Position numbers and translations under genes: made by a program. Shown here one piece after another: positions 36,796-45,937 of a stretch of DNA of 64,000 nucleotides. The DNA comes from Pseudomonadota bacterium. Its GTDB lineage: Bacteria > Pseudomonadota > Alphaproteobacteria > Rickettsiales > UBA3002. The notes under the pieces were generated by a model. It did no database searches, was not told where the DNA came from, and saw nothing but the letters and a program-made list of their open reading frames with translations. The DNA is taken from the NCBI GenBank assembly GCA_040384265.1, contig JAZKJM010000001.1:310001-374000 (forward strand), given 5' to 3'. The number at the start of each line of letters is the position of its first letter. The stretch's first letter is position 1.

Positions 36796-38058
36796 TTGAC
36801 CTCCACCCTCGTCATCCACCCCACCATCACGGGCAAAACGGGTTCCGACCGCTCGCTGCACGCGTCGCTCGAGGAAGCGGTCGGCCTCGCCCACGCCATC
36901 GCGCTGGACGTGGCGCACGCCACCATCGTCCGCCTGCAGAAAATCACGCCCGCGACCTATATCGGCAAAGGCAAGGTCGAGGAGCTGAAGCAACTGGTCG
37001 AGGAACAGGCGCTCGGCCTGGTGATTGTTGATTGTGCACTGACACCGGTTCAACAGCGGAATCTTGAAGTCGCATGGACCTGCAAGGTCCTTGATCGCAC
37101 GGCACTCATCCTAGAAATTTTCGGCGCCCGCGCCCGCACGGCGGAAGGCAAATTGCAGGTCGAGCTGGCCTCACTCACCTATCAGAAATCCCGCCTCGTG
37201 CGCTCATGGACACACCTTGAGCGCCAGCGCGGCGGCTTCGGCTTCCTCGGCGGCCCCGGCGAATCGCAGATCGAACTCGATCGCCGCATGATCGGCGACC
37301 GCATCATCAAGATCAAAAAGCAACTCGACACGGTCGTGCGCACCCGCAACCTCCACCGCGCCACCCGGCGCGACGTGCCCTATCCGTTGATCGCCCTCGT
37401 CGGCTACACCAATGCCGGTAAATCCACCCTGTTCAACCGCCTCACCAACGCCAACGTGGTCGCGCAGAACCTGCTGTTTGCCACGCTCGACCCCACCATC
37501 CGCGAGGCGCAACTGCCTTCGGGCCTGCGGGTGTTAATGTCGGACACCGTCGGTTTCATCTCCAACCTGCCCACCGAGCTGATCGCCGCCTTCCGCGCGA
37601 CGCTGGAGGAAGTCCTCTCCGCTGATATCCTGCTGCATGTGCGCGACATCGCCCACGACGACACCGCCGCGCAAAAAGAGGATGTGATGGGCGTGCTCAA
37701 AAGCCTGTTCGGCGCGGATGCTAACCTCGACCACCTGATCGAGGTCCACAATAAAATCGACCAGTGGCAAGCCGACCATAATCACGAGAACTACGTCCCC
37801 ACCGGTGACGCCATCGCCCTGTCCGCCATCACCGGCGAAGGCTGCGACATTTTATTGAAACGGGTAGATGACACCCTTTCCGCCCAACTGCTCGCCACCT
37901 ATGACTACGCCATCCCCCACCATGATGGCCGCGCCATTGCCTGGCTTTACGCCAACGGCCAGGTCATGCATCACCGCGAGGAAGACGCCCTCGCTCATTA
38001 CCAGGTGCGCCTCTCCGCCGCCAACGCCGCCCGTTTTCAGCAAGCGTTCGGGTACTAA
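36796..38058 (+). CDS. hflX: GTPase HflX
   Basis: The 420-aa protein starts with TTG six bases after hfq. It has the HflX N-terminal domain, the linker [14 protein letters not shown], and a GTPase domain with G1 [10 protein letters not shown]3 DTVGF and G4 NKID. HflX binds ribosomes and helps rescue stalled or heat-damaged 50S/70S particles. Translation is likely coupled to hfq. A large perfect inverted repeat lies just after the stop. Confidence 0.94.
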   Translation: MTSTLVIHPTITGKTGSDRSLHASLEEAVGLAHAIALDVAHATIVRLQKITPATYIGKGKVEELKQLVEEQALGLVIVDCALTPVQQRNLEVAWTCKVLDRTALILEIFGARARTAEGKLQVELASLTYQKSRLVRSWTHLERQRGGFGFLGGPGESQIELDRRMIGDRIIKIKKQLDTVVRTRNLHRATRRDVPYPLIALVGYTNAGKSTLFNRLTNANVVAQNLLFATLDPTIREAQLPSGLRVLMSDTVGFISNLPTELIAAFRATLEEVLSADILLHVRDIAHDDTAAQKEDVMGVLKSLFGADANLDHLIEVHNKIDQWQADHNHENYVPTGDAIALSAITGEGCDILLKRVDDTLSAQLLATYDYAIPHHDGRAIAWLYANGQVMHHREEDALAHYQVRLSAANAARFQQAFGY

Positions 38059-38070
38059 ACTCCATTACAT

Positions 38071-38161
38071 CGTCATTGCGAGCGAAGCGCGGCAATCCAG
38101 CGGTGCCGCGTATCAAAAGAAGAAAGTAAGGCTGGATTGCCGCGCTTCGCTCGCAATGACG
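38071..38161. repeat. Perfect 30-bp inverted repeat
   Basis: Bases 38071-38100 are exactly repeated in inverted orientation at 38132-38161, separated by 31 bases. The arms contain TCATTGCGAGCGAAGCG, a sequence of a type widely dispersed between genes in many proteobacteria. It may also act as a stem stabilising or terminating the hflX mRNA. Confidence 0.8.
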
Positions 38162-38186
38162 GCGCGTAGGGATGGAAATCAAATGA

Positions 38187-38618
38187 CTAAGACGTACCCC
38201 CATAAAGCGCCGCTTCCGCCGCCCGTCGGCGCACCAGCCCCGGCAATTTGCGCCCATCCGCCCACACCCAGCGCATGAACTCGCCCGCCACCGCTTCATC
38301 CTCGCCCCGGTTTATCACCCGGCGCAAGGTCGAGCGCTGCAACGCCGCCGCGCCGAGGTTAAAAGTGAAGCTCACCAGCGCATCCCTCTGGCCCTGCGTC
38401 AGCCGCCGCGCAACCAACCGGCCCACTGCCGCTTCTGCAATCGCCACATCCTCCTGCAGCAACGCCTGCGCCATCGCGCGCGTCACCGGCGCATGCACTG
38501 CTGAGGGCAGCACATGGCCGTAACCAATCGTCCAATAACCCGCCGGGCAGCGATAGGGCTCGGCGGCAAATCCCTCAAAATCCTGAATCAGCTGTAACCC
38601 GCGTGCGGAGGTCGCCAT
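38187..38618 (-). CDS. Phage-type endolysin, GH24 lysozyme
   Basis: The 143-aa muramidase has the T4-lysozyme catalytic spacing: E15, C24 and T30 (YRCPAGYWTIGYGH), where T4 has Glu11, Asp20 and Thr26. The second residue is Cys instead of Asp; known T4 D20C remains active and CPAG forms exist in phages. No signal sequence, so a holin is needed for release, and holin-like genes lie immediately upstream. It is the last gene of the GTA/prophage cluster. Confidence 0.9.
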   Translation of the reverse strand: MATSARGLQLIQDFEGFAAEPYRCPAGYWTIGYGHVLPSAVHAPVTRAMAQALLQEDVAIAEAAVGRLVARRLTQGQRDALVSFTFNLGAAALQRSTLRRVINRGEDEAVAGEFMRWVWADGRKLPGLVRRRAAEAALYGGTS

Positions 38619-38619
38619 G

Positions 38620-39129
38620 TCACTTCACCCCGTGTTTTTTCATCGCCCGCTGGCCGAACCAGAACGCCATGATCGCCGAAAAAATAGCGACATCTTCTTC
38701 CGTCCACAGACTGGCCAGCGCCTGCCCCATCGTCAACCCACTCTGCCACGGCAGACCGGGCGCAAGCAGCATATGGAACTGCGCGCATTTCACCAAGAAA
38801 TAGAGCATGAAAAACGAATAGGTAATCACCGGCCGCACCGAGCCCGCCAGCGCATCCACCCAGTGGATGCCGGTGAGTGAATCCTTCACCCGCGCATTCA
38901 GCGCGCCCTGCTCAGCCGTTACGGCCTGTAGCGCAATCTCTTGCAGCTGCACGTTTCGCACCGCCACCTGCTCACTGGCAGCGGCCACGAGCCGCGCGCG
39001 GTCATACTCCATCTGCAGCTTCAGCAGCGTGATTTCATGCGCGCGATCCTTGGCATCACGAAATAGTTTAAACATATCGGGCACCGCGCTCGAGATAAAC
39101 CCAAGCAATGCGCTAAATAACGCAATCAT
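38620..39129 (-). CDS. GTA-type 3TM holin
   Basis: The 169-aa protein has an N-terminal hydrophobic segment (MIALFSALLGFISS), a long charged coiled coil (about 25-85) and two further membrane segments (VRPVITYSFFMLYFLVKCAQ; VAIFSAIMAFWFGQRAMKK). This is the layout of the 3TM holin family used for gene-transfer-agent release. It is adjacent to the endolysin with a 1-base gap, forming a lysis cassette. Confidence 0.85.
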   Translation of the reverse strand: MIALFSALLGFISSAVPDMFKLFRDAKDRAHEITLLKLQMEYDRARLVAAASEQVAVRNVQLQEIALQAVTAEQGALNARVKDSLTGIHWVDALAGSVRPVITYSFFMLYFLVKCAQFHMLLAPGLPWQSGLTMGQALASLWTEEDVAIFSAIMAFWFGQRAMKKHGVK

Positions 39130-39152
39130 AACCGCTCCTGGACATCGTTTTC

Positions 39153-39419
39153 CTATTTATGAAAAAACGAGGTGAGGATGCCCACCCCCTCAATCACCAC
39201 CGCCCCAAACGCCGCCGCCAGCGCGATGGATGCCGCATACGCCCCCTTGCCGCGATCCATCATCGCGGTCAGCGCATCGAGCTTGCTTTCCATCCGGTCG
39301 AACCGCTTCTGCGCCGCATCGTGATGCGCCCGCTGCTGCTCGCGCAGCCCGCTGATCTGCTCCTCCACCACCGCGATCCGCACCGCGTGGTGATGCTCGC
39401 GCCCACCGCCTTCATACAT
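39153..39419 (-). CDS. Small membrane protein, XhlA-like lysis accessory
   Basis: The 88-aa product has an N-terminal coiled coil (VVEEQISGLREQQRAHHDA and following) and a single C-terminal transmembrane helix (AYAASIALAAAFGAVVIEGV). That pattern matches haemolysin XhlA-type phage proteins that assist holins. Placement directly upstream of the holin supports a lysis role; direct evidence is only the topology. Confidence 0.65.
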   Translation of the reverse strand: MYEGGGREHHHAVRIAVVEEQISGLREQQRAHHDAAQKRFDRMESKLDALTAMMDRGKGAYAASIALAAAFGAVVIEGVGILTSFFHK

Positions 39420-39428
39420 ACGAACCCC

Positions 39429-40043
39429 CTAGTTATAGACGATGAAGCCGACCGACGTTTCCGCCGTCGCCGCCGCGTTCAGGCGAATGGTGAACGACCC
39501 CGCCGCGGGCACCACATTCTTAATCACCGCCGTCGTATCGTCCGTGCGCACCACCGCCAGCACAATGCTCGCCGTGCCCACCACACTGTTCGTCACCACC
39601 AGCGAACTCGCACCAGCCGCAACATTCACCGTGCCGCTGGGTTGGTTGATGGTCTGCGCGCCCGTTGTGCCAGCCTCCGTGTTGGTCGCAAGCAACGTCG
39701 GCTTGCCGCCCACCGCCACCACCCACGCCGTGCCGTTGAACTGGTAATACAGCGACTCATCGCGCACCCACAGCCGCATGCCAGTCTGCGGCGCCACAAA
39801 CCGCCAGACCTGATCGAAATACGTGAGATACGTCGCCTTGCCGCTCCACGCCCCTGTCGGGCTGGCCGCCACAATGTAAAGCAACCCCGCCACCGGCGAT
39901 CCGGGCGGCGTCGCCAGATCCTTATCCACCACCGCGCTGGCGGTCACCGCATCCATCAGGCCAAACGCCTGGTTAATCGTGACCTCTTTTTGCGCCTGCG
40001 ACGGGTCAACCAGCGTCACACCGAAATTCGGAGTAGTAGCCAT
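39429..40043 (-). CDS. Phage tail-fibre-type protein, DUF2793
   Basis: Start at 40043 after GAGG gives 204 aa beginning ATTPNFGVTLVDPSQAQKEV, the DUF2793 signature (NQAFGLMDAV, GSPVAGLLYIVA, TYFDQVWRFVAPQTGMRLW), followed by a beta-rich C-terminal receptor-binding-like domain. These proteins are found at the distal end of phage and GTA tail gene clusters and probably form fibres or spikes. The longer frame to 40079 has no ribosome binding site. Confidence 0.8.
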   Translation of the reverse strand: MATTPNFGVTLVDPSQAQKEVTINQAFGLMDAVTASAVVDKDLATPPGSPVAGLLYIVAASPTGAWSGKATYLTYFDQVWRFVAPQTGMRLWVRDESLYYQFNGTAWVVAVGGKPTLLATNTEAGTTGAQTINQPSGTVNVAAGASSLVVTNSVVGTASIVLAVVRTDDTTAVIKNVVPAAGSFTIRLNAAATAETSVGFIVYN

Positions 40044-40124
40044 AAATGCCTCAAAAATAGTGGTGATATAAAAAAACATCGCGTACCATAGGGTAACGCG
40101 ACGTTAGAAACGAAGGAGTGCGCC

Positions 40125-40685
40125 ATGCCGACACTTGAGAACATCTGGCAGCAGATCAATTCCCTGCCGCACAAATATATTTTCTACACGCGCAAGGAAA
40201 TCCGCTACCTGCCGAAAATCCTCAACGAGGATGAGCGCGTGCTCGCCCTCACCTCCGGCTTCATGGATAAGCGCACCTGGCTTGCCGTCTGCACCAACCG
40301 GCGCATCATGTTTCTCGATCGCGGCATGTTCTTCGGGCTGCGGCAGGTGCAAATGAACCTCGACCGCATTCAGGCGATCGATTCCAGCTTCGGCCTCGTC
40401 ATGGGCAGCATTCGATTGTGGGATGGTGCGTCGTCGGTCAGCATCAACATGATTATCAAATCATCCATCGCGCCGTTCGTACGCACCGTTCAGGATGCGA
40501 TGGATAAATACAAGCGCCTGATGGTGCACGACCTCGCCGCCACCGCCACCAACGCCCACCAAACCATGAAACCCGCAGGCGCCCCGCTCATCAGCGAGCT
40601 GGAACGCTTAGCAAAACTAAAAGCGGAAGGTGCGTTGACGGAAGAAGAATTCATCGCCGCCAAAGCAAAGCTGCTCGCTCACTGA
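40125..40685 (+). CDS. PH-domain and SHOCT-domain protein
   Basis: The 186-aa product has an N-terminal bacterial PH domain (YokE-like: DERVLALTSGFMDKRTWLAV, RRIMFLDRGMFFGLRQVQM) and a C-terminal SHOCT motif (SELERLAKLKAEGALTEEEF). Such proteins bind membranes or oligomerise. AAGGAG precedes the ATG. It runs against the surrounding phage genes and its stop overlaps the convergent gene by 7 bases, so it is probably a cellular insert rather than a structural gene. Confidence 0.82.
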   Translation: MPTLENIWQQINSLPHKYIFYTRKEIRYLPKILNEDERVLALTSGFMDKRTWLAVCTNRRIMFLDRGMFFGLRQVQMNLDRIQAIDSSFGLVMGSIRLWDGASSVSINMIIKSSIAPFVRTVQDAMDKYKRLMVHDLAATATNAHQTMKPAGAPLISELERLAKLKAEGALTEEEFIAAKAKLLAH

Positions 40686-41086
40686 CCAATCATCAGCGCG
40701 TTGATTTTCATCCGCAGCGACACATCGACCTTATCGAGCGCCCGCGGGAACAGATTCTGGATGCGTCCCATGAAATCCGGAAAGGCAATTTCGCCTTCCA
40801 GCACCAGCGATTCCAGCAACCCCAGCAACGCACTGGCTTCATCATCAAGCCCCTGCATCCGCAACGACGTCACGAACTGGCCAATCGCCAACACGCGTGA
40901 TTGCTCGGTGATAAGGCTCTCGCCCAAATCATAGCGCTGATGCATGGCAACCGCCCGTACCTGCAAGCGCGGCGTTTTGCTTTTTGCACTACCGCCCCAC
41001 GGCAACATGCTTTTGCCAAAGGCCAGCACCAGCTGGTGTAAGGGTTCAGACGAAGGGGAATGCGGTATACTGGATACATCTCTCAT
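40679..41086 (-). CDS. Hypothetical protein in the phage cluster
   Basis: From the ATG at 41086 (preceded by AGGG) the product is 135 aa: basic Pro/Ser-rich start, then helices (TEQSRVLAIGQFVTSLRMQG, ASALLGLLESLVLEGE). A GTG at 41107 is an alternative start. Located between the tail-tip gene and the tail fibre. Not recognised; could be a chaperone for the fibre or a non-phage insert. Confidence 0.55.
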   Translation of the reverse strand: MRDVSSIPHSPSSEPLHQLVLAFGKSMLPWGGSAKSKTPRLQVRAVAMHQRYDLGESLITEQSRVLAIGQFVTSLRMQGLDDEASALLGLLESLVLEGEIAFPDFMGRIQNLFPRALDKVDVSLRMKINALMIGQ

Positions 41087-41112
41087 GATCCCTGCAGTGT
41101 ACGCCACAATCC

Positions 41113-44100
41113 TTAAGAAACCGTTACCACCTCCTGCGCCACTTTCCCAAGCCCGATCAGCGCCGAAACCTGCGCAATCGCCAGCGTCAAACTTGCTGGC
41201 GCCGTGCCAAAATCCGTCACTTGCTGGGCCGCCGTATAAAGCACACTCGCGCTACCCACCCGCCAGTTGCGCACCACCGTGCTTCCGCTCAGGATCGTCA
41301 CGTCATACTGCTCGCTTTGCTCCATCAGCGGAATATCCACATAATCCCGCAAGCCCGCATCAATGCGCGCCCGCCGCACCCAGCGGATGGTAATGTCCCC
41401 ACTGGTCGCATCCTTCACCGCCTGCAGATGCACCGGGCTCAGCGGCTTCAAACTCTCCGCCTGAATGCCCATCGTCACTTCCGTGCCATTGCTCAGCGAA
41501 CTACCAAACGAGGATGCCCGCACCGTCCACGACTGGCCATTGCTACCCACCGGCACCGTAAACGGCACCACCGCCGCGTTGAGCAACACAAACCGCTCGC
41601 CAATTGCATGGGTCGCTGTTTCCGCTTCCGTGCCCAGCCGCCCACGCAACAGCCCGCTTAGGCGATAGACCCCATTCCCCACAAACGTCGCATTGGAAAA
41701 CTGGATCACCTCATGTCCCAGCAGCGCCACATTCGCACCGTTCAGCACCGCCGCCTCGCTCGTGCTCGTTAATGTCTCACTGCCAAGCACCGAGATATCA
41801 ACCGTATTCACCCGGTCGAACACCTGCGTCACCCCCGCCGCCAGCAAGCTCACCGCCGAGCCCATCGTCGCCGGCGAGACAAGGTCGAACAGCATCTCAT
41901 CGTCACCGCTCTCGCGCACCCGCGCCAGCGTCGCCCCCTTCCAGCCATCCGAGATACCGCACGCCGCAAAGCGCAGCGTCAACGTATCCTGTGTATCGCT
42001 CGGCAAGGCAGGCATGTCGATAATCTCCAGCCGCGTCGCCGGGCTTGGCAGCACCAGCGCCCCATCGCTGCCTACCGTCGGCGCGATGTAACCATCCCAC
42101 GCCTCCGCCGCATCGATCACCCCAGTCAACTTCACCAGCCCCGGCCTGCCGATCTGTACCTTGTTCAGGCGAATGCGATGCGCCACCGCGCCATCCATCA
42201 GCTGCACCACATCCCCCGGTTCCAACCACGCATAGGTAATCGGCAAATGAAACACCATGCTACTACGCTCCGCCCAGCGGTCGGCCAGCCGTGTTTCCGC
42301 CACCGCCCGCGCATGCGATTCCGAGAGCACCAAACTCACCTTCAGCGTCACCGTCTCCGTCGCATCCTTGGTGCTGCGCTGCGCCGCCTGCACATTTGTT
42401 TCATAGCGCTGCAGGCGGTTCAGGTAATGCACCTCCTGCCGCTCTGGCAGCACCAGATCCTCCTGCCGCGTCAGCACATAGGCCACTTCCTGCATCCCAA
42501 CCTTCTGCGGAATACAGGCCGAGGCCAAAATCGTCGCATCCACACTCGCATCGCGCGGAATCGCCACCAGCGCATCCGCGCTTTCCTTGATCGTGAAGAA
42601 ATACGCCTGCATCAACTGGTCGAGCGCCGCCCGCGCACTCACCCGGTCGTTAATCACAAAACCATCCAGCATAATCTGGATTCCACGTGTGTCGATCTGC
42701 GCATCCGTCAGCCCCGCGCGCTGCGCGATTTCTTCTACCGCCGCCGCCACATGGCTAGCGCCCAGCTTGCCCTGCACCCAGTGGCCCGTCACCCAGTTGC
42801 CGCCATCCGCCCACACGCTGCGCAAATCCGGCCAATACGGGTAAGGCCGCGCGTCCCACGTCCACAGGAACCGCTGCGCCACCATGTCGCTGTCCGCCCA
42901 CTCAAGCTCCGTCGCCGTGATCGCCGCGCGCTGCGCGAGGAAATCCACCCGCCCGCGCGAGAACCGCGGATACGCACTATCCCACGAGGTGCTATCGACA
43001 AACACATTCGGCTGGTTGGCGCAGCCATCCACACTGGCATAGCCATATTCACTGAACCAGACCGGCTTGCTGGCAGGCACCCAATCGCTCGCCACCCCGC
43101 CGGGATTATAATGCGTATGGTTCCACCACCACTCGATATTCTTCCATGCATAGGGCGCATCCAGCGTCGCCTTGGTGGTGCGTTCGCCATCGGTATAATA
43201 CCAGTCATACCCCTCGCCGGATGTCCACCCCGCGCGCAACGCCGCGATGTCATAGCCCGTCTGCACCCCATCGGTCAGCGGGAAATACGCATCGATCGCC
43301 ACCATATCAATCGACGATGACGCCCATAGCGGATCGAGATGATACCACCCCCCATCCGTGTGGTGATACTCCGACCAATCCGCCGCATACGTCACCTTCA
43401 CCGACGATCCAAGCATGCCCTTCACCGTCGCCGCCAACGACACCAGCTCGCTCACCGCCGGGAACACCCCCGTGCTACTGCTCACCTTCGTCAGGTCGCG
43501 CATCTCGGTGCCAATCGCAAATGCATCGACCAGCCCCGTCACCAGCGACGCATAATGCGTAATAAACGCGTTATACCCCCGCGTACCGCTAAAGAACCCG
43601 GCTACCGATGCGGCGCTGCCCGTCAAATAGCCCCGCCACGGTTTCCCCGGCACATCCATCAGCATCTGCGGATAGAAGAAAATCTTCAGCCCACGCGCGC
43701 GCAGTTCCACCAGCAAACGCACAATGCTCCCATCGTCGGGCGTGCCGCCATAGCGCACCACCCCTGCGTCATTACCGATCAACCGCCCCGTCGCCCGCGT
43801 ATAGCCCGCCACCTGCCAGTCATCCGGCGTGGTCTGCGTGTTCACCTGATATTCCACACTCGGCCAAATCTGGCAGGTCGCAATATCCATCGTCGTGCCG
43901 AACCAGTTGACCGCCACCCCCACCCATTCAAGGTTGGGAAATGTCTGCTGCAACTGGTCAAGCGCCACCAGCGCATTGGCCTTGCCTTCCGCCGTGTGCT
44001 GGTTCAGCGGAATCTGGTAGCCGCTTTGCACAATCATCCCGCTCGTATCCGTCCCGTTGATCTTATATTCCGTCAGCGTGTCATAAACAAACTCGCCGGA

Positions 44101-44787
44101 CCCCGGGATCAGCATCACCGATGTCACCAGCGACTCCACCGAATCCGCCCCCGTGTCGTTCTGCGACGTGCGCCGCGTCACCTCAAAGGTGAAGTTGGGA
44201 ATCCGGCTACCGAAATCCGCCATCGGAAAATCCTCGATCACCACATACGCCATCCCGCGATAGCCCGGCGTCGCCCCAACCCCCTGGTAACTCTCGATCA
44301 GCGCATCGGGCAATTGCGTCTCGCTGCCCTTATAAATCCGGTACACCCCCTGGCTCAAATCCAGCAGTTTGGAATCCGCCCATACCCGGTCAATCCGTAG
44401 CAGCTCGCCTTCGCAAATGGCAATCGCGAGGGTCACATAATAGCTATAGCTTGTGCTCGAACTCACCGTCTGCCGGCTCGATCCACCGCCCCCCTTACCA
44501 CCACCCGACCGGGTAGTGGTCGTCGTCGCAATCTCGCGAATCGGTCGTGACCAGATGATGTTGCCTGCAATCCGCACCGTGCCAAACGTAATCGGAATCA
44601 TCCGCCCATAGGTCGAGGTCTGCACCGCAAGATTTTCCAGCCGTGCGCCTTCATAATGCGTTTTGCTCGACCCCTCCATCTGGCTGCCGATGCGCGCGCC
44701 AAGCTGCGCACCGATCTGTCCGCCAATGGGGCCGCCAATATACGTCCCCACTGCACGCCCAACGGTCGACAGAACAATCGATGCCAT
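41113..44787 (-). CDS. GTA gp15-like tail-tip/host-specificity protein with TIM-barrel domain
   Basis: The 1224-aa protein begins with a Gly-rich hydrophobic segment (RAVGTYIGGPIGGQIGAQLG), then the gpJ-like phage hub region (GRMIPITFGTVRIAGNIIWS), a glycoside-hydrolase-like TIM-barrel (about 330-640, with VTYAADWSEYH, VAIDAYFPL, KPVWFSEYG) and beta-rich tail-hub domains. It is the megatron-type baseplate hub of GTAs and siphophages. GGAGAAAATC precedes the ATG. It follows gp14 in the canonical order. Confidence 0.93.
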   Translation of the reverse strand: MASIVLSTVGRAVGTYIGGPIGGQIGAQLGARIGSQMEGSSKTHYEGARLENLAVQTSTYGRMIPITFGTVRIAGNIIWSRPIREIATTTTTRSGGGKGGGGSSRQTVSSSTSYSYYVTLAIAICEGELLRIDRVWADSKLLDLSQGVYRIYKGSETQLPDALIESYQGVGATPGYRGMAYVVIEDFPMADFGSRIPNFTFEVTRRTSQNDTGADSVESLVTSVMLIPGSGEFVYDTLTEYKINGTDTSGMIVQSGYQIPLNQHTAEGKANALVALDQLQQTFPNLEWVGVAVNWFGTTMDIATCQIWPSVEYQVNTQTTPDDWQVAGYTRATGRLIGNDAGVVRYGGTPDDGSIVRLLVELRARGLKIFFYPQMLMDVPGKPWRGYLTGSAASVAGFFSGTRGYNAFITHYASLVTGLVDAFAIGTEMRDLTKVSSSTGVFPAVSELVSLAATVKGMLGSSVKVTYAADWSEYHHTDGGWYHLDPLWASSSIDMVAIDAYFPLTDGVQTGYDIAALRAGWTSGEGYDWYYTDGERTTKATLDAPYAWKNIEWWWNHTHYNPGGVASDWVPASKPVWFSEYGYASVDGCANQPNVFVDSTSWDSAYPRFSRGRVDFLAQRAAITATELEWADSDMVAQRFLWTWDARPYPYWPDLRSVWADGGNWVTGHWVQGKLGASHVAAAVEEIAQRAGLTDAQIDTRGIQIMLDGFVINDRVSARAALDQLMQAYFFTIKESADALVAIPRDASVDATILASACIPQKVGMQEVAYVLTRQEDLVLPERQEVHYLNRLQRYETNVQAAQRSTKDATETVTLKVSLVLSESHARAVAETRLADRWAERSSMVFHLPITYAWLEPGDVVQLMDGAVAHRIRLNKVQIGRPGLVKLTGVIDAAEAWDGYIAPTVGSDGALVLPSPATRLEIIDMPALPSDTQDTLTLRFAACGISDGWKGATLARVRESGDDEMLFDLVSPATMGSAVSLLAAGVTQVFDRVNTVDISVLGSETLTSTSEAAVLNGANVALLGHEVIQFSNATFVGNGVYRLSGLLRGRLGTEAETATHAIGERFVLLNAAVVPFTVPVGSNGQSWTVRASSFGSSLSNGTEVTMGIQAESLKPLSPVHLQAVKDATSGDITIRWVRRARIDAGLRDYVDIPLMEQSEQYDVTILSGSTVVRNWRVGSASVLYTAAQQVTDFGTAPASLTLAIAQVSALIGLGKVAQEVVTVS

Positions 44788-44835
44788 GATTTTCTCCGAA
44801 TAAGATTGATGGTGAATGCCTCACAACCGAGGCAA

Positions 44836-45276
44836 TTAGTCCTTCAGGCGATACGCCGCATACGTCTCGCGCCGCCAGTGCGTGTCGTAGCGATGCTCCA
44901 CCACCTTGCGCGCCGGTGCATAGGCGTGGATCATGCCGTACTCACCCGCAAACGGGTAATCGCTGATAAGCGCCAAATGCTGCGGCGATCCCTCGACCTT
45001 CAGCAGCACCATATCCCCCTCGCGCACCTGCGCGGTGGCAATCGGGCACAGGTAGCCATCGAGTTTCTGTTTCAATAACCGCGTATCCGGCCGCGTGCCG
45101 TAAAGCGGCACCTCCAGCGTCAGCGCATCCTTGCCGTCGAATGTCACACCCGCTTCCTGCGCCGCCACAATCAGCAGGCCGAGGCAATCGAGCCCCTGCG
45201 CGCTGCGTCCTTGATGTGCGAACGGAACGCCCATAAAGCGCCGCGCGCACGCGATCACTTCGCATGCTGTCGTCAT
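44836..45276 (-). CDS. NlpC/P60 peptidase, GTA gp14-like
   Basis: The 146-aa protein has the NlpC/P60 core: catalytic Cys in GLDCLGLL, His in QHLALI, and the following polar region. In phage and GTA tails this enzyme sits at the tip and cuts peptidoglycan stems during DNA entry. It lies directly upstream of the gp15-like gene, as in Rhodobacter GTA. Confidence 0.9.
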   Translation of the reverse strand: MTTACEVIACARRFMGVPFAHQGRSAQGLDCLGLLIVAAQEAGVTFDGKDALTLEVPLYGTRPDTRLLKQKLDGYLCPIATAQVREGDMVLLKVEGSPQHLALISDYPFAGEYGMIHAYAPARKVVEHRYDTHWRRETYAAYRLKD

Positions 45277-45301
45277 AAAGTTCTTTCAGATAAAAAGGGA
45301 A

Positions 45302-45730
45302 TTATTCGCTACGTTCGGATTTTTCCGGACGGAAATTCGTGCGCATCGCCGGGCGGGCAAAAAGCGGCCGCTGGCCAAGGCTCTTCGCATACCACCACAC
45401 AATCGCCGACATGGTTACAATAGCCATACCAAACACCCAGATGAACGCCGCCACACTGGCATTGCCCGATAGCCCGATAATCGTCGCCGAAGTAAAAATC
45501 GCCACCCCGATCAGGAACCCAAGCAACTGCCCAAGCAACGTCGACACCTGATGCACCTTCAGCGCCCGGTGTTCCCACTGGTGGCGGTGCGTCTGCTCAC
45601 GCTCGAACATTTCAATAATGCGCGTCGCTGAACCTTTCAACACCGTGTCATAGGCTTCCAGAATCTCTGGCGAAGGCAGCCCCTCGGGCGACTTGCGGCC
45701 TTGCGGCTTATTGCCATAACGCTCACTCAT
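45302..45730 (-). CDS. DUF2335-type predicted membrane protein
   Basis: Start at 45730 gives 142 aa beginning SERYGNKPQGRKSPEGLPSP, a helical part (EILEAYDTVLKGSATRIIEM, FEREQTHRHQWEHRALK) and two membrane helices (LLGQLLGFLIGVAIFTSATI; AAFIWVFGMAIVTMSAIVWW). This matches DUF2335. Its start overlaps the preceding small gene by 8 bases. Not part of known GTA clusters, so an insert between gp13- and gp14-like genes. Confidence 0.75.
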   Translation of the reverse strand: MSERYGNKPQGRKSPEGLPSPEILEAYDTVLKGSATRIIEMFEREQTHRHQWEHRALKVHQVSTLLGQLLGFLIGVAIFTSATIIGLSGNASVAAFIWVFGMAIVTMSAIVWWYAKSLGQRPLFARPAMRTNFRPEKSERSE

Positions 45731-45884
45731 GCCCGCGCTCCATGCTGGATTCAATGTCACTGTGAATGCGTTTCGCATCCCCACGGAATGCTTCCTCCGC
45801 CGAGCGGTACGGATAGCGGTAAAGCGGGCTTTCATGAATCCGCAGCCCTGCCGATAGCCCTTGCAAGATGGTAAAAATCCACAT
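45723..45884 (-). CDS. Small hypothetical protein upstream of DUF2335
   Basis: From the ATG at 45884 (GGGG two bases before it) the frame encodes 53 aa: a short hydrophobic start (MWIFTILQGLSAGLRI), then an acidic and Arg-rich end (EAFRGDAKRIHSDIESSMER). The stop overlaps the DUF2335 start by 8 bases, suggesting coupled translation. A two-gene unit with toxin-antitoxin-like size, but nothing else supports that. Confidence 0.45.
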   Translation of the reverse strand: MWIFTILQGLSAGLRIHESPLYRYPYRSAEEAFRGDAKRIHSDIESSMERGHE

Positions 45885-45937
45885 GGCCCCATCATGCGCG
45901 ACACGCGCCGCAGTTGCAAGCCTGTTATCGCGCGCCC

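Noticed and set aside
38071-38161. CRISPR-like repeat
   Set aside because: Only two inverted copies of one palindrome, no regular direct repeats or spacers.
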